Assembly: GCA_002840055.1 (NCBI GenBank)
Contig: PGZJ01000009.1
Location: forward strand, 21,243-85,242
DNA from: Gammaproteobacteria bacterium HGW-Gammaproteobacteria-11
GTDB taxonomy: Bacteria > Pseudomonadota > Gammaproteobacteria > Pseudomonadales > Pseudomonadaceae
DNA length: 64,000 bases
Direction: 5' to 3'
In this document: positions 57,626-64,000 of the stretch, one piece after another
Numbering within the stretch: position 1 is the stretch's first letter
How the letters are laid out: each line of letters begins with the position of its first letter
Translations under genes and position numbers: made by a program
The notes under the pieces: generated by a model
Seen by the model: only the letters and a program-made list of their open reading frames with translations
Database searches by the model: none
Told to the model about the DNA's origin: nothing

Positions 57626-58620
57626 GCCTTCCGGAGAACCCCATGAATGCGCCACTCAAGGAAGAGGACGCCGAGTCCGCTCTGAATCACTTCGCCTTTG
57701 ACCAACAGGCTCAAACAGCCCCGGTCGACCCTGAACCCTTAAAGGTCGTACCACTGCCGGATATCCTCAACCAGCGCTATCATATCGAGCGCCTGCTCGG
57801 TGTAGGGGGCATGGGTGCAGTCTATCGTGCGCGTGATCTGCTGCGTGCCCAGTATGGCGACCCGGAACCCTATGTCGCGCTCAAGACCTTGACCGACAGT
57901 TTTGCCGAATACCCGGACGCCAACGCCCTCCTGTTCAGCGAATTTGCCCTGACCAGCCGCTTGCATCATGCCCATGTGGTCCAGCTATATGGCTTTGATG
58001 TTGATCAACAAAGCCAGCGCGCCTTTATCACCCTGGAGCTGCTCAAGGGCCCTACCCTCGACCAGCTTATCGAGGCCAATCCTGCAGGCATGCCCTGGAC
58101 GCAACTGCGTGAGATCGCTTTGCCCCTGCTGCAGGCCTTGAGCTTTTCGCACCAACGTGGCGTTCTGCACGGCGACCTGAAGCCCAGCAACATCATCATG
58201 GCCGAGGATGGTCTCAGGCTGTTTGATTATGGCCTGGGTCAGGCAACACAAGGCCTTATGCCTGGCTTGCCACGTCTCAGCCGGGCACGTATTGCCGCCT
58301 GGACGCCGCGTTACGCGGCCCTTGAGTTACTGAACGGCGAAGCTCTGACCGCTGCCGCTGATGTCTACGGGGCCGCCTGCATTCTCTATGAGCTGAGCAG
58401 CGGTCACCACCCCTTCAGTCGTCTGACTGCACGCCAGGCCAAAGCCATGGAGCAGGACAAGACGCTGCAACGCCCACCCCTGCTACCTGCCCATCTGTGG
58501 CCAGCGCTGAAAGCCGGTATGGCTTTTGAGAAGAATCAGCGCATTGACTCGACAGCGTTGCTCGACGCACTCAATTCGCCAAAGCCCGGCCTGCTCAAGC
58601 GGCTGACCAGGCGTTTTTGA
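57622..58620 (+). CDS. T6SS-associated Ser/Thr protein kinase (Stk1/PpkA type)
   Basis: The 332-residue protein carries a Hanks-type kinase domain: Gly loop GVGGMGAVYRA, catalytic Lys in VALKTL, catalytic loop HGDLKPSNI and the metal motif DYG in place of DFG. The Arg of HRD is replaced by Gly, so it is a non-RD kinase. The usual APE reads ALE. No membrane helix is visible, unlike the longer PpkA. It likely phosphorylates TagH to gate assembly. It is the last gene of the T6SS operon. Confidence 0.88.
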   Translation: MSLPENPMNAPLKEEDAESALNHFAFDQQAQTAPVDPEPLKVVPLPDILNQRYHIERLLGVGGMGAVYRARDLLRAQYGDPEPYVALKTLTDSFAEYPDANALLFSEFALTSRLHHAHVVQLYGFDVDQQSQRAFITLELLKGPTLDQLIEANPAGMPWTQLREIALPLLQALSFSHQRGVLHGDLKPSNIIMAEDGLRLFDYGLGQATQGLMPGLPRLSRARIAAWTPRYAALELLNGEALTAAADVYGAACILYELSSGHHPFSRLTARQAKAMEQDKTLQRPPLLPAHLWPALKAGMAFEKNQRIDSTALLDALNSPKPGLLKRLTRRF

Positions 58621-58646
58621 TCGGCACTTGCATCCTCGATAAACAA

Positions 58647-58680
58647 GCCCGTTCCCGCGGTGCGTCACGCTGGGACGGGC
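58647..58680 (+). terminator. Hairpin after the T6SS operon
   Basis: GCCCGTTCCC pairs with GGGACGGGC (one bulged T) across a 15-base loop, 26 bases after the kinase stop. There is no T-run. Confidence 0.5.
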
Positions 58681-58802
58681 GGCTCACAGCTGAAAATCAT
58701 TCCCCGTCCAGGTCAGCCTGGCACAACCGACAAATCAGGAAATTATCGGTCCTCTGAGCAGAACCTGATCACATTAAATGCAAATCTAAATCTAATCTTA
58801 TT

Positions 58803-58821
58803 GACAACCATTATCATTAGT
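58803..58821. promoter_or_regulatory. Fur-box-like site upstream of the TonB-dependent receptor
   Basis: The 19 bases contain CATTATCATTA and match the classical Fur consensus at 14 of 19 positions by eye. The surrounding 60 bases are AT-rich. This indicates repression when iron is plentiful, and the receptor start lies 84 bases downstream. Confidence 0.65.
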
Positions 58822-58905
58822 ATTTAATAGTGCGCGTCGCAGATGGACATAGAAGCCATCCCACTTCCAAAGATAATGCCAACGCACAGGATCCAGGACG
58901 AACTT

Positions 58906-60969
58906 ATGAAGCCTACACAGCTATTCAAGCGCCATGGTCTGGCACTTGCCGTGACTGCAGCTTTGCTGCCCATGGGAGTAGCCGCACAAACCTCCAACAC
59001 ACTGCAACTGCCATCCATGCAGGTGGTTGGTTCCGAACAGGATGCCATTTCACGTCAAACCGGCGCCGTCGTGATTATTGACCGCGAGCAGATCGAGCGC
59101 ATTCAGCCTAGCTCTACCGAAGATGTACTGCGCCGGGTTCCCGGTATCAATGCCAAGACCGAAGAAGAGTCTGCTGTGGTCAGCAATATCGGTATTCGTG
59201 GCCTGTCGGCCAGCGAGTCGAAATCGCTGATTCTGGAGGACGGCGTGCCGGTAGCACCGGGTCTGTTTATCGGCAATGATCGCTACTTCAACCCGCGCAT
59301 CCAGCGCATGGAAGGTATCGAGGTACTCAAGGGCTCATCTTCGCTGCGCTATGGTCCGTCCACCATCGGTGGCGTGATCAACTACCAAACCAAAACCCCT
59401 GATGGCGTTGCGCTCAACACCCGGATTGGTTCATTCAATACCCGCGAAGCAACCCTTGAGGCTGGCGGCCGCAGCGAGTCTGGTGATACCTATGCTGGCC
59501 TGGTAGCGACCAAGGCACGCAGCGATGGCTTTCTGGATCGCGACTACGACATGACTGACCTGATGTTCAAAGCGGGTACAGCCATCGGCGACAATCAGAA
59601 TATCGGCTTCAAGTACTCCTGGTACGAGAATGACGCCAACATCTCCTACCGCGGTATGTTGCTTGAGGATTACCGTGATCGGCGGACCTACAACCCGGCC
59701 CCGGATGACTACTTCCTCACCGATCGTCGTGCCTTCGACATCAATCACGAATGGCACCTGAACGATCGCGCCACCCTCCGTACATTGGCCTACTGGAGCG
59801 AAATGAGCCGTGACTACTGGCGCTATGCGGTCGACACCGCCGCTTCCAATGCGGCTGGTCGCTGGGTCTATACCGACAGCCTGCGGGGCAACAATCGCAG
59901 CTTCGAACGCTGGGGCGTGGAATCCCGCCTGAACCTTGATCATGACCTCTTTGGTCTGGTCAACGAGGCGGAGTTCGGGCTGCGCTTCATGAAGGAAGAG
60001 TCGGACGACCGCACTATTGCTGCAACCCGCGCAGCCGACCGTCGCGGCGACTTGCTCGCCAAGCGTGCCGATCTGGCTGAGAGTCTGGCCGGTTACGTGC
60101 AGAACCGTTTTGTGCTCAGCGAGCGCCTGGCAGTTACCCCTGGCCTGCGCGTCGAGTCCTATGAGCAGACCCGTCGTGAGCGGGTACAAAGTGGTAATCC
60201 GGTCAATGCCTCGGAAAGCACGCGGAATACTGAAGTGTTGCCAGGCGTCGGCTTCACCTATCAGTTGGCCCCTGCTGCACAACTGTATGGTGGCGCCTAT
60301 CGGGCTTTCTCACCGGCGTCCAATGGGGTCGCGCTGGATGGTCTGGTCGATCAGCAGCTGGATGGTGAACGCTCTGACAACTATGAGTTCGGTGTGCGCG
60401 GCAGCCAGGGTATCTACACCTACGATGTCACCGCCTTCTACATGGACTTCGACAATCAGGTGGTAACCGGCAACAGCGATCCTAACCTCTCGCAGTCCAA
60501 TGCCGGCAAGACCCTGCACTACGGTCTGGAAGGCGCTCTGGGTATCGAGTTGGGTGGTGGTTTCAGTCTGGATACCAACGCCACCTGGGTACCGAAATCA
60601 GAATTCCGTTCCGGGGACAACGAGGGTAATCGTCTGCCCTATGCACCCGAGTTTCTGGCCAACGTCTCCCTCAACTACACCCAGGGTCGCCTGAGCACTG
60701 CCCTCAACGCGCACTACCGCGGTGATCAGTATGGCGACCCAACCAACCGCAAGGATATTCCTGCCGATGCGGCTGGTGGCATCTGGGGCGGCGAGATGCG
60801 CTCGTACACCGTGTATGACCTGCTGACCCAGTATCAGGTAAACGATCACCTGCGTCTGCAGGGTGCGGTTAAGAACTTGACTGACAAGCGTTATATCACC
60901 GGTCTGCGTCAGGGCATCTATGTCGGTCCTGAGCGTTCCTTTGAAGTGGGTATGAACTACCGCTTCTAA
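58906..60969 (+). CDS. TonB-dependent outer-membrane receptor (iron/siderophore type)
   Basis: The 687-residue precursor has a signal peptide (about 1-27, VAAQ), a TonB-box-like LPSMQVVG and a plug domain (DVLRRVPGINAKTEEE, LEDGVPVAPGLFIGNDRYFNPRIQRMEGIEVLKGSSSLRYGPSTIGGVINY). A 22-strand-type barrel follows, ending NYRF with terminal Phe. It imports a ferric chelate through TonB energy. The start at 58906 has AGGA upstream; an in-frame ATG at 58843 gives no signal peptide. The Fur-like site supports an iron role; the ligand is unknown. Confidence 0.9.
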   Translation: MKPTQLFKRHGLALAVTAALLPMGVAAQTSNTLQLPSMQVVGSEQDAISRQTGAVVIIDREQIERIQPSSTEDVLRRVPGINAKTEEESAVVSNIGIRGLSASESKSLILEDGVPVAPGLFIGNDRYFNPRIQRMEGIEVLKGSSSLRYGPSTIGGVINYQTKTPDGVALNTRIGSFNTREATLEAGGRSESGDTYAGLVATKARSDGFLDRDYDMTDLMFKAGTAIGDNQNIGFKYSWYENDANISYRGMLLEDYRDRRTYNPAPDDYFLTDRRAFDINHEWHLNDRATLRTLAYWSEMSRDYWRYAVDTAASNAAGRWVYTDSLRGNNRSFERWGVESRLNLDHDLFGLVNEAEFGLRFMKEESDDRTIAATRAADRRGDLLAKRADLAESLAGYVQNRFVLSERLAVTPGLRVESYEQTRRERVQSGNPVNASESTRNTEVLPGVGFTYQLAPAAQLYGGAYRAFSPASNGVALDGLVDQQLDGERSDNYEFGVRGSQGIYTYDVTAFYMDFDNQVVTGNSDPNLSQSNAGKTLHYGLEGALGIELGGGFSLDTNATWVPKSEFRSGDNEGNRLPYAPEFLANVSLNYTQGRLSTALNAHYRGDQYGDPTNRKDIPADAAGGIWGGEMRSYTVYDLLTQYQVNDHLRLQGAVKNLTDKRYITGLRQGIYVGPERSFEVGMNYRF

Positions 60970-60977
60970 TCCATGTG

Positions 60978-61010
60978 AACCACGATGCTGGGGCACCCAG
61001 TGTCGTGGTT
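60978..61010 (+). terminator. Hairpin after the TonB-dependent receptor gene
   Basis: Two 15-base arms (60978-60992 and 60996-61010) pair around a 3-base loop with a mismatch or wobble in the middle. It begins 8 bases after the stop and lacks a T-run. Confidence 0.5.
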
Positions 61011-61071
61011 TGAGAAACAGGGAAAACTGACACGGGATAACCCGGAACCTATTTTCGCGGTGAATCCCAAG

Positions 61072-61109
61072 CAACAAAAAAGCCTGCACATGTGCAGGCT
61101 TTTTTGTTG
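61072..61109. terminator. Perfect 38-bp palindromic bidirectional terminator
   Basis: The sequence is symmetrical over all 38 bases: core AGCCTGCACA/TGTGCAGGCT flanked by A6 on the left and T6 on the right. It works as a Rho-independent terminator in both directions, for the TonB receptor on the plus strand and for tRNA-Pro on the minus strand. Confidence 0.9.
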
Positions 61110-61149
61110 TCCGTCTGGCTTGGCAAGATAGCAAACCAGAGGGGTGAAT

Positions 61150-61226
61150 TGGTCGGAGAGACTGGATTCGAACCAGCGACCTTCTCGTCCCGAACGAGAC
61201 GCGCTACCAGGCTGCGCTACACTCCG
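61150..61226 (-). tRNA. proK: tRNA-Pro (anticodon CGG)
   Basis: The 77-base minus-strand gene folds as a standard cloverleaf. The acceptor CGGAGTG pairs at its first five positions with CTCCG, followed by discriminator A and an encoded CCA (61150-61152). The anticodon stem TCTCG/CGAGA has loop TTCGGGA with anticodon CGG, and the T loop is GGTTCGAATCC-like. It is a single gene with its own promoter and terminator and reads CCG codons. Confidence 0.96.
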
Positions 61227-61239
61227 ATATGGGGCAGAA

Positions 61240-61267
61240 TTTTTACCGAAAAGACGGTTTTGCGCAA
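61240..61267 (-). promoter_or_regulatory. Probable promoter of tRNA-Pro
   Basis: On the minus strand TTGCGC (61262-61267) and TAAAAA (61240-61245) are 16 bases apart, placing the transcript start about 7 bases before the tRNA. Confidence 0.4.
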
Positions 61268-61320
61268 GGGGTAGTACGCAAAAAGTCCCGCCACGGCAGT
61301 GGCTTAGCGTTAAACAGGCG

Positions 61321-61899
61321 TTAAACCCAATCCTCTGCCGTGTTGGCATTGTGTAGCCGCTTATCCGTTGCTGGCAACTCAAGATACTGATGCGACTGGC
61401 TCAACAGCCAGCGCAACGGACTGCGCTGGCCGTCAGACCAGGCGGCCTCAAGCGCTGCCAGACAGGCGCATGGAATCACCGTCAGCAATGGCTGCCAATT
61501 ATCTCCCGTCTTGATCAAACAGGGCTGATCCGGCGTCCTGGCTGCCTGTGCCAATAATGCCTCGATCAACGCCTGATTCAAATGCGGCAGATCACAGGGC
61601 AACACCAGCAAATGTGTTGTGCGGCAGGCCTGTAATCCACTGAGGATGCCCGCCAGCGGGCCGGGATAATCCGTCGTAGCATCATTGACCAGGCGATCGG
61701 CCCAGGCTTGGTATTGCGCCTGATGACGGTTACAGCTGATCAGGGCTTCACTCACCAGCGGCCTGACCAGTCTCAGTAATTGGGGCGCAATGGGCTCTCC
61801 ATGCCAGAGCATCAGCCCCTTGTCACGCCCGCCCAAGCGACTACCCTGCCCGCCTGCAAGCAGCAGTGCAGTGAGCGCCTGTCGAGGTATTGGCTGCAT
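61321..61899 (-). CDS. mobA: Molybdenum cofactor guanylyltransferase
   Basis: The 192-residue enzyme attaches GMP to molybdopterin to form the MGD cofactor. It has the nucleotide-binding opening [20 protein letters not shown] and the LPCDLPHL metal-binding motif. The start at 61899 has GGAGG 8 bases upstream; the longer frame to 62133 runs over the divergent moaB gene. It is divergent from moaB-moeA across 73 bases. Confidence 0.93.
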   Translation of the reverse strand: MQPIPRQALTALLLAGGQGSRLGGRDKGLMLWHGEPIAPQLLRLVRPLVSEALISCNRHQAQYQAWADRLVNDATTDYPGPLAGILSGLQACRTTHLLVLPCDLPHLNQALIEALLAQAARTPDQPCLIKTGDNWQPLLTVIPCACLAALEAAWSDGQRSPLRWLLSQSHQYLELPATDKRLHNANTAEDWV

Positions 61900-61972
61900 T
61901 GATTCGCCTCCGGCGATAGGGTCTGCTGTGATATAAAGAGGCATTGAATCGATTGACCAAGGATTGCCTGCC

Positions 61973-62509
61973 ATGGCCCAGAATACCACCGATTTTATCC
62001 CCCTCAATGTCGCCATCCTGACCGTTAGTGATACCCGCAACCTGGAAACCGACACCTCCGGACAGCTCCTGGTTGATAGCGCAACAGAGGCTGGCCATTT
62101 TCTCGCGGACCGCCAGCTACAACCTGACGACATCTACCAGATCAGGGCTGTGGTATCCGACTGGATTGCCCGGCCCGAGGTACAGGTTATCCTGATCACC
62201 GGTGGCACCGGCTTCACTGGTCGCGACAGCACACCCGAGGCAATCATTCCGTTGCTGGATAAATCCGTAGATGGTTTTGGCGAGTTGTTCCGGCATCTGT
62301 CCTGGACCGAAATCGGCACATCTACCCTGCAGTCCCGCGCACTGGCAGGCCTGGCCAACCGCACCCTGGTGGTCTGCATGCCTGGTTCAACTGGCGCTTG
62401 CCGCACTGCCTGGACAGGTATTCTCAAGGAACAGCTTGATAGCCGCACACGGCCCTGCAACTTTGTCCAGCACCTGGCCAGCGCACCAGCCTGCGGCACC
62501 CGCGCATGA
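61973..62509 (+). CDS. moaB: Molybdenum cofactor biosynthesis protein MoaB
   Basis: The 178-residue protein of the MoaB/Mog fold has the conserved LITGGTGFTGRDSTPEA loop and the MPGSTGACRTAW block. It adenylylates molybdopterin or supports that step before metal insertion by MoeA. The start is taken as ATG at 61973 with AAGGA 9 bases upstream; a TTG at 61964 would add three residues. It overlaps moeA by 4 bases. Confidence 0.93.
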   Translation: MAQNTTDFIPLNVAILTVSDTRNLETDTSGQLLVDSATEAGHFLADRQLQPDDIYQIRAVVSDWIARPEVQVILITGGTGFTGRDSTPEAIIPLLDKSVDGFGELFRHLSWTEIGTSTLQSRALAGLANRTLVVCMPGSTGACRTAWTGILKEQLDSRTRPCNFVQHLASAPACGTRA

Positions 62510-63714
62510 GTTTGATGCCTGTCAGTACCGCCCTGCAGCGTATTCTGGAACAGGCGGCAGCGGAACCTGAACGCCCGATTGATCATCTGCCTTTGCATCA
62601 GGCACTGGGTGCGATACTGGCCTCCCCGATACTGGCCGGATGTGATGTGCCGCCATGGGACAACAGCGCCATGGACGGTTATGTCTTCAGCAGCAAAGAT
62701 CTGACCCAGGCACTGCAATCAGGTTTACCTGTCACTCAACAGATCTTTGCCGGCATGGCACCTGCACCCTTGCAAGCCGGTAGCTGCGCTCGCATCTTTA
62801 CCGGCGCCCCGGTGCCGGCTGGCGCCGACTGCGTAGAAATGCAAGAGCAGGTCCAGGTTCTGAGTGACGGTATGGTGCAGCTATCTGAACCGCTCACGCC
62901 AGGGCAGAATATTCGCCAACAGGGCCAGGATGTTCGCCAAGGCGACCTGCTGCTGCCTTCCGGCACACGGCTCCGCCCGCAGGAACTGGGGTTGATCGCC
63001 TCGGTAGGTATTGATCAGGTGGTCACGCGTCGCCCCTTGCGCGTGGCGGTAGTGTCGACCGGCGACGAATTGATAGAACCGGGCCACCCCCTTGGGCCGG
63101 GGCAAATCTATAACAGCAACCGCTACACCTTGATGGGCTGCCTGCAGCGACTGGGCCAGACAGTGATAGACGGAGGCATTCTCGCTGACGACCCCATTCT
63201 GACTCGGCAACGGCTAACACAACTGAGTCAGGACGTTGACCTGATCATCAGCTCCGGCGGGGTGTCCGTTGGCGATGCAGACTGCCTTGGTCAGATACTG
63301 CGGGAACAGGGTGATGTGGTCCTTTGGAAGCTGGCCATCAAGCCAGGCAAACCCTTTACCCTGGGCCGCTTTGCCAATACCCCGGTGCTGGGTTTGCCTG
63401 GCAACCCTGCGGCCAGCCTGGTGACCTTTGTGCTGCTGGTAAGACCCTACTTACTGCGGCGCATGGGTATCGAACAACCCGAGCTACTCAGCCTGAGTCT
63501 GCCAGCCGGTTTCAGCACTACGCGTGTCGGCAACCGAGATGAATATCTGCGCGCCAGGCTGGATCAGGGACGCGTTGTGCTGGCAGGCAACCAGAGCTCT
63601 GGCGTACTCAGCAGCGCCAGCGCCGCAAGCGGTCTGGTTCTTGTGCCTGCCGGCCAGCTTGCTCACGAAGGCCAACCCGTCGCCTTTCTGCCTTTCGAAG
63701 GTCTGCTGGACTGA
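62506..63714 (+). CDS. moeA: Molybdopterin molybdenumtransferase
   Basis: The 402-residue enzyme inserts molybdate into adenylylated molybdopterin. Conserved blocks are DVPPWDNSAMDGY, RIFTGAPVPAGADCVEMQE, STGDEL, SSGGVSVGDADC and LGLPGNPAASLVTF. The overlap with moaB implies coupled translation. It is the last gene of the window and is followed by palindromic repeats rather than a clear terminator. Confidence 0.95.
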   Translation: MSLMPVSTALQRILEQAAAEPERPIDHLPLHQALGAILASPILAGCDVPPWDNSAMDGYVFSSKDLTQALQSGLPVTQQIFAGMAPAPLQAGSCARIFTGAPVPAGADCVEMQEQVQVLSDGMVQLSEPLTPGQNIRQQGQDVRQGDLLLPSGTRLRPQELGLIASVGIDQVVTRRPLRVAVVSTGDELIEPGHPLGPGQIYNSNRYTLMGCLQRLGQTVIDGGILADDPILTRQRLTQLSQDVDLIISSGGVSVGDADCLGQILREQGDVVLWKLAIKPGKPFTLGRFANTPVLGLPGNPAASLVTFVLLVRPYLLRRMGIEQPELLSLSLPAGFSTTRVGNRDEYLRARLDQGRVVLAGNQSSGVLSSASAASGLVLVPAGQLAHEGQPVAFLPFEGLLD

Positions 63715-63754
63715 GCAAGCTTAACGAGCAGGAGCTCGACATGCCCAGAATCGG

Positions 63755-63782
63755 GTAGGAGCGGCGGCCCCGCCGCGAGGGG
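63755..63782 (+). repeat. REP-like GC-rich palindromic repeat
   Basis: GTAGGAGCGGCGG followed by CCCCGCCGCGAGGGG forms the stem GCGGCG/CGCCGC at 63761-63776. It is the plus-strand counterpart of the repeat at 26951-26983. Confidence 0.75.
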
Positions 63783-63790
63783 TTTCCTGC

Positions 63791-63884
63791 GGGAAGGTCG
63801 AGTTCCATCTCGACCAGCAACCTCAGCCGCACCTCCGCTGACCGAGGTGGAACTCGGTCACTCCCAGGAGCGCACTACACTTAA
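63791..63884 (+). repeat. Palindrome-pair repeat, unit 1
   Basis: The unit runs from GGGAAGGTCGAG to GCACTACACTTAAT. It contains two palindromes in opposite orientation: GGTCGAG-N6-CTCGACC at 63796-63815 and GACCGAG-N6-CTCGGTC at 63840-63859. Confidence 0.8.
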
Positions 63885-63904
63885 TCCTGTGTGAGCCTCT
63901 GCCT

Positions 63905-64000
63905 GGGAAGGTCGAGTTGCATCTCGACCAACAACGCCCCCCGATCCCAACACCGGCCGAGGTGGAACTCGGCCACTCCCAGGGACGCACTACACTGAAT
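63905..64000 (+). repeat. Palindrome-pair repeat, unit 2 (reaches the window edge)
   Basis: This is a second copy of unit 1 in tandem, similar at its ends but different between the palindromes. The palindromes are GGTCGAG-N6-CTCGACC at 63910-63929 and GGCCGAG-N6-CTCGGCC at 63955-63974. The array may continue beyond the window. Confidence 0.8.

Noticed and set aside
61150..61226. tRNA-Pro as the attachment site of an integrated element
   Set aside because: Both sides carry ordinary backbone genes and no integrase or duplicated tRNA 3' end is visible; the element in this window sits in ttcA instead.
63791..64000. CRISPR array at the right edge
   Set aside because: There are only two units, each built from palindrome pairs of about 95 bases; there is no short repeat with uniform spacers and no cas gene.

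Overview
The window reads as chromosomal DNA of a gammaproteobacterium of the Pseudomonas/Halopseudomonas type. The grounds are a type VI secretion (T6SS) cluster in the gene order I recall for the P. aeruginosa H2-T6SS, Pseudomonas-style GC-rich palindromic repeats (GTAGGAGCGGCGG-type), and Pseudomonas-like versions of GalU, ManB, GlmS, AcnA and the Aer-type chemoreceptor. The genus is an inference from gene content; no rRNA is present.

Left edge (1-2385): the end of an AT-richer integrative element. It carries two overlapping tyrosine recombinase genes on the minus strand, the second running off the window. The element has cut ttcA (tRNA 2-thiocytidine synthetase) at its PP-loop codons (SGGK|DS), leaving only the first 43 native codons.

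2.6-16.5 kb: housekeeping and envelope genes: a Yip1-type membrane protein, a DnaJ-related protein, a large choice-of-anchor I lipoprotein, a small membrane protein, a flavodoxin-like oxidoreductase, a SprT metalloprotease, a DUF5610 protein, a family III CoA-transferase, a two-domain sulfurtransferase, a spermidine-synthase-like protein, a secreted SGNH hydrolase, an MsbA-type ABC exporter and a secreted SMP-30-like beta-propeller. 16.5-23.0 kb: aconitase A, an Aer-like energy-taxis receptor and glmS.

23.0-28.6 kb: a minus-strand operon of a fatty-acid desaturase followed by a SsuABC/TauABC-type ABC importer; then a TIM-barrel isomerase divergent from a small winged-helix regulator, with two matching operator-like inverted repeats between them.

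28.7-37.2 kb: a minus-strand sugar-nucleotide/exopolysaccharide precursor set (galU, a Ugd-like protein lacking catalytic residues, pgi, manB, galE and a WbpM-type 4,6-dehydratase).

37.7-58.6 kb: a near-complete T6SS operon (tssA, B, C, E, a PAAR tip, tssF, G, H/clpV, a sigma-54 activator, a 43-residue lipoprotein, tagH, tssJ, K, L, M, a PP2C phosphatase and a Ser/Thr kinase). It has no hcp or vgrG. Its leader carries three copies of the inverted repeat TGCGCAA-N4-TTGCGCA and a hairpin presenting GGA in its loop.

58.8-64.0 kb: a TonB-dependent receptor behind a Fur-box-like site, tRNA-Pro(CGG), the molybdenum cofactor genes mobA, moaB and moeA, and at the right edge a tandem pair of palindromic repeat units related to one near 27 kb.
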